Position numbers and translations under genes: made by a program
The notes under the pieces: generated by a model
The model's database searches: none
What the model saw: the letters and a program-made list of their open reading frames with translations, nothing else
Told to the model about the DNA's origin: nothing
Shown: in pieces, positions 11,887 to 23,698 of the stretch
How positions within the stretch are numbered: the first letter of the stretch is position 1
Layout of the letters: every line of letters begins with the position of its first letter
Source: Candida dubliniensis CD36
Lineage: Eukaryota; Ascomycota; Pichiomycetes; Serinales; Debaryomycetaceae
Reading direction: 5' to 3'
DNA length: 64,000 bases
Assembly: GCF_000026945.1 (NCBI RefSeq)
Contig: NC_012860.1
Location: 1,364,001 to 1,428,000, forward strand

Positions 11887-11920
11887 TGGGGGGGTGGAGG
11901 AGGGGGGAGGTGGAGGTGGA
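11887..11920 (+). repeat. G-rich tract with G-quadruplex potential
   Basis: Runs of seven, six and several shorter G residues within 35 bp, 12 bp after the 30-bp palindrome. Confidence 0.6.
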
Positions 11921-13333
11921 GTGAAGATGGTCTGTTTATTTACAATTACAATGGAAGATTTTTATTCAAGCAAGTGAAATTTTTTTTTTTTTTTTTTATT
12001 GCGCATATTAATATTACATTGCGTGATTTTGAATTTGCTTATTTAAATATATAAATATAAATATATATTATTATATACAATAAGGTAAAAAAAAAAACTT
12101 TTCATTATTGTTATTATCAACATCGTCCATTCATCATTCATCATCCAAATGGACTGATCTAAGACCTAAGACATTTCTGTATAATCTAATATTTAATGTA
12201 GATTGACTTAAATCATTGTCTATTGGTATGACTACTATTTCATTTAGTTGCAAAATTTTTTTTTTAACCCCCCCAACTCCCAAAAAAAAAGAAAAAATAA
12301 AAGAAACTAGTTGTCTTTCTTGTTATTGTTGTCTCTACCTTCCTATATTATACCAATTGTGAAGTAGTAATCATTTGCTTGTTTCTATTTAATTCATGTT
12401 TTACATCATCATTTCAAAGACCGAGAAAAGGAATATTACATATTTGCCAAACTCTTTAATATCTATAAAAATGTTATAAATGATTCTTGTTTAATATTTG
12501 ATTAAATTGTATAAGTTAAAAAAAGAGAAATAAAATTAAAATAAAGAAGAAACGTCACTTGAAATAACTGAAATAGTTTCCTATTCTAATTGTTGTTGTT
12601 GTTGTTGTTGTTCTTGATTTGTTGCTACTTTCTTATGTTAAAAAATGAAAATCCTAATTTATAAACATGTACTACGATAAATAATATCAATGTATTTATG
12701 GGAAAACATTCATAACTATAATGTGTTGAATCATTCAATTTGAAAATTCTTGTGATTGAATGTAAAAAAGTGATTGAAATGAATGGAAATGAAATGAAAG
12801 AAAATGAAGCAATGTCAGAAATAATATGCAGGATGCGACATCATGTACAGTGGGTTAAAATTATATGTATGATTGTGTTTGTGTTTGTGATTGTGTTTGT
12901 GTTTGTGTGCACGCACCGAAATATATCTTACAATCTTTTGTAACCAATAGGCTAAAAATAACTAACAATGTTTATTGTTGTACTTTAAACATCAATGCTT
13001 CAAATATATTGATATGTATATATATATTTTTTTATAAGAATCCTACTCCAAAAGAGAGATAGAGAGAGAGAGATAAGCACAAATGCCGGACACAAAGGAA
13101 GAGGACCAACTTTATTTAGTATCAATGACATAATCGTTATAACAATAACAATAACAATAGTCTTTTGAATGGTTTTAGTGGTTTTAGTCTTTAATTTCTT
13201 TTTTAGTAGGAGAAGAAATCTAAAAACTAAAACCATTAAGAACTCTAATAGGTCTTGTTTGTTGTTTGTTGTTTGTTGTTTGTTGTTGTTTTTAATAATC
13301 GTCAATGTTTGTGTTACAATTTTTTGAATTGTC

Positions 13334-13368
<35 letters not shown>

Positions 13369-14502
13369 GTATAAGGTTTATTATCAACTAGAGTACCACA
13401 ACAACAACAACAACATGTATTGTTTGTACTTGATTTTGCAAGTTTTCATAATCATCTTCCTCCTCTTGTTTCTTTATTTCTATATAATCCCTTTCTATTT
13501 TCTATTATATTTTCTTCTATTCTTTTCTTTGTTTATACATATATATATATATATTTATACTGCAATCACTTCACCCCAAAATTTTAGTTAATTCTTTTAT
13601 ATATATATATATATATATATTAACAAATCCATTATACCACAACAACAACAACTTCCAACTTCCAACTATTTTTATTTTTGTTATTTCTTATCAAGATTAA
13701 CGAGATCACAAAGAATAATTCCCAAATAATAGTTACATCAATTGGTTACTACAAGAGAGTGTTTCCCAGTTACATAATATAGAAATACTGTATCTATATT
13801 TAACCACAACAACAACAACAACAACAACAACAAATCCACCCCCTTTGAAGATAATAATTATTTATTTATTATAATTTGATTATCTTCTTTTTTTTGCTTT
13901 TCTTCTTTGACATAAACTTGCGTTGTGTTGACAAATAATTGAACTCGATCAATAGTTCTTCTTCTTCTTTTTTTTTTTTTTATTATACCGATTTGGGTGA
14001 AATTTCTCTTGTGCATGAATTTGCATCAATTCAAATTAACAATAAACAATAACAAACAACAACAACAAATAATTGAATTTTATACAAATCCCAACAACAA
14101 CAATTACATTCCTTTGAATTCATTAACATTATTTATTTGGAATTTAAATAAAAAGAAAATTTGGACATAGCCCACTCCCCCCCGCCATATAAACATATAT
14201 ATATATATATATACATATATTATAAGTTTTCATACAAGAAAGGAAATCAATATCAACAACAACAACAACAACAATTTCATTGAATCTGGGTTTCATTTTT
14301 TGTTTATATTTATAATAATAATAATTTCCTTCAAGTTACATTTGTTTTTTTTTATTTTGGCTTTATTGGCTTTTCTTTTGCAATAAACTGAAAACAAATA
14401 AGCAAACCCTCCAAAATTTTTTTTTTTTTTTTTTTTTTAATTTTAATTTTCAATTCAAACTTCCCTTAACTGTTGATCCAAGGGATAATCTCATAAATAA
14501 CA

Positions 14503-14846
14503 ATGTCATTATCATCACCAACAAAACCCAAGGTACCACCACCAACAACAACACTGTTACCTTCACCATCTTCACCATCATTGAAATTATTCAAATCTAA
14601 AAGAAAATTAAAGAATGTTAAAAATTTGACTATTATTGGTCCATTAAGTGAACAACAACCCGGTAAAAATGTTAAAGTAATATCATCATCATCATCATCA
14701 TTGGTATCACCTATTACTCCACGAATGTCAAACATTCCAAAAACTCCAAAAACTCCAAAAACTCCAAAAAAGACAAATGGATCATCATCAATAATTACTG
14801 AAATACAATCTATACCCATACCAAGAATAACGAAAACCTTATTACC

Positions 14847-14880
<34 letters not shown>

Positions 14881-16016
14881 TCTTCAACGTCATTAGAGAA
14901 AACCTTATCAATGCCAATATTATTTAATCAAGAGAAAGAAAAGCATGCAAAAATTCCCCAACCAGATGAAATTGATAATAATAATAATAATAATAACAAA
15001 AATTCAATTGATTTAACTAATAAAAGTATTATATTAATAACAAAATATGATTTTATTAGTGACACTGACAATGACACTGACAATGACAATGACAATGAAA
15101 CTAAAAATCATTTAAATATAAAGGCTAAACAATTTTTAAAATTATTGAAAAAAATCGGTAATGGATGGTTATTAGTTCATGATTTATATGATAAAACTAA
15201 AATAGGATTAATACCTGCTTCTTATGTTGATATTGCTTTAAATGATCCTCTTGAACCAATTAAATTAACTTGGTTATATGAATATAGTAAACAATCACTA
15301 CCACTACCACTACCACTACCAACACCAACACCAACACAACCACCACCACCACCACTTTCACAATTATCATTATCAACTCAATCTACAAAACAATTAGGAA
15401 TTGAAAAAACTTTAAATGAACCACCCATAATATTAGAAATTGAAAATGATAAACCAAAATTATTATTTCAAATTGATGAAATTTTTTATAATAAATTGAA
15501 TAAATCATTTTGGTATAAAATCAAATTTTTTGATAATTTAAATGATCAAATCATTTATTTAGGGAAATTTTATAATGATTTTTATAAATTACATGATGGA
15601 ATTATATTACAATATAATAATAAAAATAAAGATTTCCCAATTAAATTACCACCACCAATATTAAGAAATTCTTTATATCATTCTCCTAATGTGAAATTTG
15701 ATAAAAATTTAATTGAAAATTCTTTTAAATTATCTAATAAATTAAATGATTATTTAAATCAATTAATAATTTATTGGCCAAATATTTTAAATGAATGTTA
15801 TAAATTTCATGATTTCATTTATAATTCTAATAATATAATTGTTAATACTAATACTAATAATAATAATATTATTGATGATGATATACCTACCAATATAACT
15901 AATGAAACTATAATTAAAACATTTTATCCTAATTCAATTATTATTAATAAAAATATTCAAGATAATTCAGTTACTTTTTCTAAAACTGCTCCATTACCAA
16001 AATTACCATCAACCAT

Positions 16017-16054
<38 letters not shown>

Positions 16055-17919
16055 ATAACAATATCAGACCAATATCGATCAATACCACTAGTACTACCAT
16101 TAGCAATAATAATGGAAATCTTGTTAGTCCAATCACCAAAACTAGACCAGTTATATCTCCTACTACTACTACTGCTAATAATAATAATAATCGAATTTTT
16201 AGATTACCTGATCAATATATTAATAATTCAACATATATTGATCAACTTAGTAAGAAAATTCGTGATAATACTAATACTACTACTATTAAATCAAAAGATA
16301 ATAAAGATCTTGATAATTTATCTACTATTGTTCATTCAGAAAGTAATAAATCATTATTTAGTTATACATCAATAATTAATACTTATAATAATCATAATGT
16401 TGGTGTTGATGATATCACTAATGTTGAATTATCACAATCATCACAATCATCACAATCATCATCATCATTATTATTAGAAACAAATAATGATAATAATATT
16501 GATAGTAATAATGATAATCAAATTCCAGATACTTCAATTAATGAAATCCAAAAAAACAACAACAATGACGATGTCAATGTCAACGACAATAAGTTATTAG
16601 ATAATTTTTCAAATTTATTATTATTATCATCATCATCACCTTCTTCTTCATCACCACCTTCTTCTTCTTCATCTTTATTACCAAAGATTCATTCTAATAA
16701 GCAACAACATCAAAAAATTAATTCTCTTTTACAATTGGATTGTCATAGATTAGATAATCATCAACGAATAAATTCAATTCAAAGTGAACCTGAAGAAAGT
16801 ATATTTGATCATAATCCACATCAGCATCAACATTCACATCAACATCAACATCATTCTGATCATTATTCTTGTTATTATTATTATTATCGTCAAAATCACA
16901 ATCATAATCGATATTGTAGTAGTTGTACTACAGCAACTAATCATAGTTCAAAAATGAATTCACCTTCAACTACTCCATTAACAATATATTCTCAAGATCA
17001 AGATGAATCAGGAGGAGGAAAAGAAGGAGGAAAAGAAGGAATAGCAATATTTGAAAAATTCCCTACTCAAAACATCAACATTACAATAGATAAACCATTA
17101 CCTAAATTACCATCAACTCCAACTTTAACAAAAACAACAACAACAAAAACAAAAACAACAAACACAAAAGTCAAATCTATGATAATAAATTCATCAAATA
17201 TTATTCCTGTTACTGAACAATCTGCGAAAACTTATTCTTATAATAATGGTAATAATAATAATGATAATAATAACAATAATAATTCATTAGTTTTATCTTC
17301 ATCACCATCACTTTCTCCATCCAATAATTCATTATCAGGTTCAACTTCAACTTCAACTTCAACTTCAGCTTTAGCTTTTTCTACCACTTCTTCTCCATCT
17401 TCTCCTCATGGTTCATTTTTCGAAGTATCTATGAATAATATAATTCATGAATTAGATGAATTTAAATTCGCCTTAGATTCTAAACCACCACCACCATCAC
17501 CACTATCACCACCAATAATTGATAATACCATTACCACCACCACCACCAAGTCAGATAAAATTCAAATTGAAGTTTATTTAAATAAAATAGATATAAATTC
17601 TATTGAATCAAATGATATAATTAAATTTCAATTATTTAAATATGATATATTATCAATTGATTATTTAAAAAAAATTATTAGTTTTAAAATGTATAATGAT
17701 TATGAATTATTAAATCATTTTAATTTATTTTTATTATTATTATCATCAACATCAACAGAACTCAAAGACAATACTATTACTGCTACTACAATTGATGATA
17801 ATGATATTAAATTGGTTTTACTTGATGATGATGATTATTTAATAAATTATATTAATAATGAATCAATTATTAAATTGAATTTAATTAGATCAAGAGCTAA
17901 AAGAGAAACTATTTCTTAA
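14503..17919 (+). CDS. Bem1-like scaffold protein 2 (SH3-PX-PB1, diverged)
   Basis: Predicted 1138-residue paralog of the gene at 6524, starting at MSLSSPTK. The N-terminus has a TPK repeat (about 79-90) and a poly-Thr run. SH3 spans about 175-246, with an Asp/Asn-rich insertion in its first loop and the same LIPASYVDIALNDP-type exit as paralog 1. A PX-like domain spans about 306-442, but RYYQDFY of paralog 1 has become GKFYNDFY, losing the arginine expected to help bind phosphoinositides. PB1-like sequence covers about 1019-1138, with an acidic DDDDYLINYINNE patch resembling the OPCA motif. The middle is disordered, with poly-Gln (16021-16053), poly-Asn, poly-Ser and a His/Tyr-rich segment. 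The peptide PLPKLPST occurs twice and is a plausible SH3 ligand. The shared architecture argues for duplication; function is inferred from Bem1. Confidence 0.82.
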
Positions 17920-20561
17920 ATCATTATATATTGGATATAAGGGAGAGGTGTTTAATTCTTGTTATGTTTATAGTTATTTAGTTATGAATTTATTAAAAAA
18001 AAGAAAAACAAAAAAAAAAAACACTCAAGTCAATTAGATTTACAGTAACTTCTAACTCCTTTTGATAGAATTATTGATTTGTTAAAACTATAGATGTTGA
18101 TATTATCTATGTACCGCTACCAACTGTGTTCTTGTTTTATTTTTTTTTTTCAATCTTGTATTATAATTAGAAACATATTTTCCAAACAATTTTTACGATT
18201 CCAATTTCCCAAAATTAATTTAACTTAATTGGTAAAAATAAGCAAGTAAGCAAGTAAGCTATGGTAAGGTAAATAAAAAGTTTCAATATCAAGGGAGAAG
18301 TATGTTGCTTTTTAATTGGTTGGATTTTAAGAGAACATATATATATTTCCTACAAACATTCCAACTTGATGCAAAAAAATTTCTTTTTTTTTTTTCTCTC
18401 TTTCTTTGATTGCGATTTTCAACCTCAAAGGGGAAAAGGGGGGGGGGGGGGAAGGGAGTTGATATAATGAAAGAGTAAGCAGTTAGTTGAATTGGGAACT
18501 AAAGGGGGGGAGGAGGGAGCTAATCATTAATAATGTAAATAGAAGATATAATATAGGTAACTAAGAAAAAAGAATCCATTGAAATGAAATGAAATGAAAC
18601 GAAATAAATGACAAAAACACACACACACACACCCCTACTACAATGTGGTCCCAATTTAACTATGAAACAACAACGACAACAACAACAAGATTTGATAAAT
18701 CAAATAAGTAAATCACGTCTCTTATTTCATCTGTTAGTTATTAATTATACCGAAAGGGTAATAATAATAAGAACTGAAACAGAACTATCAATCAATCAAA
18801 AAAAAAGCTAAGCAGGAACAACTTCTATGTATGTGGGATGTTGGTTTTACAAAGAGAGGATAAATTTCTTAATAATATTGTTATTATTATTATTATAGTA
18901 TTTGAAAGGGGGGGGAGAGAGATAGAAAGGAAGGACAAATATATTCTCAAAGTTAAAATCACGTTGATATTATGAGTAACACATTAAGGACATTAAAGCC
19001 ACCACTAACACAAACGATTGTGTAAGAAGAAGAACAAAGAAAGATGGGAAATTCTAGAATCCATTTATACTCTACTCTAATAAATAGAAATATGACCAAA
19101 GGAATGGAAGGATGGACCTGTTAATAATAATAATGACCAATTCTATAAACGTGACAGCAACAACAAGAACAACAACAAGAACAAATAGTTAGATAAATAT
19201 CAATTGTGTAACATATTATTACTGCTGGCTTTGTAAATGACTTGTATTGTTTCAAACGTATTCTTTTAAAACAATGAATGAATTAAACAGCAAACAACAG
19301 CAAACAACAATAAATGTATTGGCACAACTTACTCTAACAAATAAGAACAATAGAAAAGGAATCACAATCACAATCACAAGAATTTTTTTTCTCTTTTCCA
19401 AACCCAAATCTACATATATATATTTTCACATTGTTTCAAAAAAGTAGAAGGAGATTATATAATCCATCATTATTATTATCATCTATTTGGTTCAATCACA
19501 TATGATTGTGATCGTATAATACATACATACATACATACATACATACATAAGAAAATAGAAAACGCGTTACATTGTTGTTTGGGTTTTTATTTTTTTTGTG
19601 CTTGTTGGTTCTTGCAAATTATTTTCTTCTCAACGTACACTACTTTTTTTTCTAACTTAAACTTGAACATCCTCCACATGGTAATATTACTTTCTATACA
19701 TTAGTAGAAGTAGTAGTAATCTTGTAAGAATATTTTTACTCAGATATCTTGCTAATGTTAATTCAATTTTAATAAACTAAACTAAAAATAAAACAAAAGA
19801 AATAAGAAATTAAGCAGGTTTAATTAGATTACTAAAAACAGTTATTAAGAAGAATTTTGATTTACCAACAACGACAACATTTACTTTTGTAACTTAAATT
19901 ATTCTTTCATTTTTTTTTTTTGTGTCATGCACACACCACCACGTACCGTACCAATACACTTCCCATTTCCCACTTCCCACTTCACCCATTATTATTTATT
20001 ATTCCATCTCTTCCTCTTCTTCCAAACTATTTCACTCCTTTCAATCTTAATTCATATTATTCATATATATATATATATATTACAACTCCACACCAACAAC
20101 TTTCTCTTCTTCCCCCCCTTTATTTCCCATAACAATAATTTTATTTTTTATTCCTTTATCCTTCCATTACCATTATTAACCCTATCATTTGTTTCATAAA
20201 TTGATTAGAAGGTTACTACAACTACAACTACAACTACAATATTATTTTTTTGAATCAATAAGTTTATTATTATTCAACATTTACTTTCTGTAACAAACTC
20301 AATTTAAAAAGAACAATAATCAAATAACAATTTAACACAGAGATCATCCCTCAACACGTCCTTTTATTTATTATTATTATTATTATTGTTCTTCTTTCAA
20401 TTTTTTTTTTCACTTTCACTTTCATGTATCATTAAATATATATATATATAAGTACAACTACCTTTTAATTTGATTTCTTGTTATTTTCCATTTCCATTTC
20501 CATTTTATTTGTTTTATACTAATTCCAAATATTTCATTTCAAGACAAAAAAATATATTCAT
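17920..20561. other. 2.6-kb gene-free region upstream of the third + strand gene
   Basis: No supported gene. It holds T runs after the paralog 2 stop, G-rich tracts at 18430-18456 and about 18504-18518, CAA-rich stretches and a CATA array near 19525. An isolated ACGCGT lies at 19562-19567. The last 600 bp are pyrimidine-rich, as in a leader or promoter. Confidence 0.7.
18430..18456 (+). repeat. Long G-tract with G-quadruplex potential
   Basis: G4, A4, G14, A2, G3 in sequence. Another G-rich cluster follows about 50 bp later. Confidence 0.7.
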
Positions 20562-22131
20562 ATGTTAAAACTGTCTACTATATCAGATGACGTTCATCGT
20601 CCTATTAGTGTTTATGCTACACCTCCATTAGATATTTCTATTATTGATGAAATTGAAGAAATTGATGAAATTGAAGAAGAAGAAGAAGAAGAAGAAGAAG
20701 AAGATTTGATGGATAAACATTCTTATCAACTGTCTCAATTATTATTCACTCCTCCTACTTCATTAGATAATAATTCAAAATTCATTCTGTCATTTGAATC
20801 TCCAAGAACTCCTCCACCACCACCACCTCCTCCTCCACAATCATCATTACAATCAAACCAATATTCTCATCTAACTCCTAAAAGAATTAATAGTAAGAAT
20901 TCTCAATTGACTTCAGATACTCCTTCATTATTGAAACCACTGTTATCTTTAAAATCCATGAAAACCACCACCACCACTACTACTACTACTTCATCATCTT
21001 CTAATTCATTCAAATATCAACCTCCACCTCCATTACTGTCCAATCCTCTATTAAAATCCCCATCCAAATCACCCAATAGAAGAAATAGTACTAGTAATGT
21101 TGCTGGTAATTTACTACTGTCTCCATCAAAATTATTGAAACGTTTATCAATGAGAATTTCTTCATCAAATTCAAGTAAACGAAATTCAATTGTTCCAAGT
21201 GAAATTAAAGTAACTATATCAAAACCACAACCACAACCGCAACCACAACCACAACCACAACAATTATTGCTGCCTCGATTACCTTTACAAGAATGTGAAA
21301 CAAATCCAGAAGGGACATTACAATCACAACTGATACCATATTTAAATGCTCAAACACTACCAGTACCACCACCACCACAACATGATAAACCAATTCCATT
21401 ACCTTCATCACAAGATGAATATCCATCACCTACATTATCTCTTACCCCACCATATTTGACTTCACCATCAAATTCAAATTCTTCATCATGTTATAGTTTA
21501 CAACAACAACCTTCTAAATCTTCAACTTCTATGGTATCATCAAATTTACCTTCTCAAAAATTAAACAAATCATTGTCAAATAGTACTAATGATGAGAAGA
21601 AGAATATCCCAAATATTGATAATACAGTGATTGATACACCAAAGAAAGAAAGAATAAGAAGAAGAAGAAGAAGAAGTCATACTATTAGTGCATTTATGTC
21701 ACCTCGTAAATTAGTAGATGAATATCATAATCGAGTTAAATCATCTTGGAGAAATTCCCTGACACCTAGTTCTTCTCAATTGTCACAACCTATAATACCT
21801 TATTTACAATATCCTAAACCATCAACTGAAGAATTGATTGGATATAAATATAAAGAAGATGAAGAAGAGGAAAAAGAGGGGGTTCAACAAAGAAAAGAAG
21901 TAAATCAACCACCACAACAACAACAAGAAGAAGAAGAAGAAGCTGATGACGAAGAAGAAGAAGAAGAAAAAAATGATAAAGATTCACAGGACCCTCAAAA
22001 TATTGGTGATACATCATTAATTAGTGGGATAATCAATGATATAATTACAACTAATCATACCCATGATATAACTTCATTTTCTGGATATTCCTTAGATAAA
22101 TCAGTAACTACTGATATTGATATTGATAATG

Positions 22132-22162
<31 letters not shown>

Positions 22163-23144
22163 CACGACTAATTCAATTCTTGTTTTACCTGTATCTCCTC
22201 AAAAGAGTACATTTTCAATGACTACTACTAATTCCACTATTACATTTGATAATGATAATGAATCATTTTCTTCACCACCATCAGTTTCAATTTCTTTAAC
22301 TCCAATGAGTAAACATCATCATAATCATAATCATCATCATGATGTTATGGGAGAGTATAATGATACTTTAGATACTATTAATACATCATCAATCACAACT
22401 GGATTTGATGATGATAATATCAATGGTATTAATTATAAAGGAAGTATTTCAAATCAAAGAAAACAAATTTATAAATATCATAATCATAATCATAATCATA
22501 ATCATAATCATGTTCAATCACTGCAAAGACGGAAGATTCATCATCAAAGTAAATTATCAACATCTACTACAATTAGTACAGCAGCAATGATTGAACAACC
22601 TCCAATAACATCATTGCCATCAACATCAATATCATCAACATCATCATCATTAAAATCAGAATCAATATTAAAATTGAATATTTTCATCCAAGATTCAACC
22701 ACTAACAACAATAACAATAACAAGAATAGAACTTCTTCTTGTTCTTCTTCTTCTTCATCATTATTACAATCGATGATTTCTATTAAATTACGTAAAGATA
22801 AATTAAAAAATCTTGATGAATTAATTAATTTAATCATTTATAAATTAATGAAAAAATTAAATCGAAATGATTTAATTATTGATAATATTAAATTATTAAT
22901 TTTTTTCAAATCCAAACAAAATTCTATTGATAATAATAATAATAATAATAATAATGGTGGTCAAGATGGTAAATTATTATTGAATCCAATAATTTTAAAA
23001 GATCGAAAAGATAAGAAAAACAATGGTAACAATTCTTCTTCTTCTTCTTTTTCTTCTTCTTCATCGATTAATAATTATAAAAATGATTTATTATTGGAAT
23101 ATATTCAAATGAAACTGAAATTATATATTAAAGCTATTATTTGA
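20562..23144 (+). CDS. Large disordered protein with a PB1-like C-terminus
   Basis: Predicted 860 residues; I do not recognise a named ortholog. Visible features in order are an acidic Glu run (about 30-50), a poly-Pro stretch after RTP (about 85-95), Ser/Thr/Pro-rich disorder, and a basic RRRRRR block (about 365-371) followed by SHTIS, an Arg-Arg-x-Ser/Thr site suited to AGC kinases. Gln/Glu-rich and His/Asn-rich stretches follow. The last about 185 residues look folded: LKLNIFIQDS, then MISIKLRKDKLKNLDELIN, KLLIFFK and MKLKLYIKAII. That order of strands and helices is PB1-like and resembles the ends of the two Bem1-like proteins upstream, with Asn/Ser insertions. No SH3 or PX is visible. 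Several CTG codons sit directly before serine codons, so they should be read as Ser. The gene is followed 0.55 kb later by an AGC kinase. Confidence 0.75.
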
Positions 23145-23472
23145 TTTAAATGTATCATACATACATACATACATATTATTATAACTTTGTTTTTATATTT
23201 TTGTTAATGATGATTATTTGTTCAATTGTATTATAAAAAAAAAAAAGGTTTACCGTATTTGATATTTTGTTATTTCATAGTTTGTTTATATTTATGTATT
23301 TGTTTAATTCCTTTTTTTTTTTTTTGGTTTAATGTATTTTTATATCGGAATTTCTTAATCATAAATGAAATGAATCTCTATCATTATCGTCTCAGCTATA
23401 TATCTCCTATTGAAGATTGTTCATCTTAAATTGTTCATTTGAGTTTATTGTTCACGTCATGGAAGGTAAAGT

Positions 23473-23478
23473 CACGTG
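23473..23478. promoter_or_regulatory. CACGTG E-box 1 upstream of the kinase gene
   Basis: TCACGTGT, 221 bp before the kinase ATG. CACGTG is bound by Cbf1-type bHLH factors in yeasts. The next box is 38 bp downstream. Confidence 0.55.
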
Positions 23479-23510
23479 TGGGTAGGGTAGGAGTTAGTTT
23501 CTTATTTGGG

Positions 23511-23516
23511 CACGTG
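23511..23516. promoter_or_regulatory. CACGTG E-box 2 upstream of the kinase gene
   Basis: GCACGTGT. Two perfect copies 38 bp apart in very AT-rich DNA are unlikely by chance. Confidence 0.55.
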
Positions 23517-23698
23517 TAAGCGAGTAGATTTAACAGAAACGTTTGAAAGTTTTTTTTTCTTTGTATGTGTGTAGTTGTTCTTTACTACCACTACCACTTC
23601 TTTTTCTTTTTCTTTTTCTTCTTCTTCTTCTTCTTCTTCTTCTTAATATCAACTAATGATTAATATTTATTACCACCAAATAGAACAACTATTTTATA

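Larger units (their letters stand above)
9140..14502. other. 5.4-kb gene-free region between the two Bem1-like genes
   Basis: No convincing gene on either strand. The ORFs present are translated microsatellites or have no family features. The stretch holds a 9-bp two-variant minisatellite, GATGGT-type and ACT-type triplet arrays, an AACT array, G-rich tracts, and three perfect palindromes between 11.0 and 11.9 kb, listed separately. The last 600 bp before 14503 contain repeated CAA tracts and a T run, like the 5' leaders of other genes here. Confidence 0.75.
23145..23698. other. Promoter region of the Ypk3-like kinase
   Basis: Intergenic 554 bp between two + strand genes. It holds a CATA run just after the upstream stop, A and T runs, two CACGTG boxes and a CT-rich leader (about 23598-23644) immediately before the kinase ATG. 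Confidence 0.7.
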
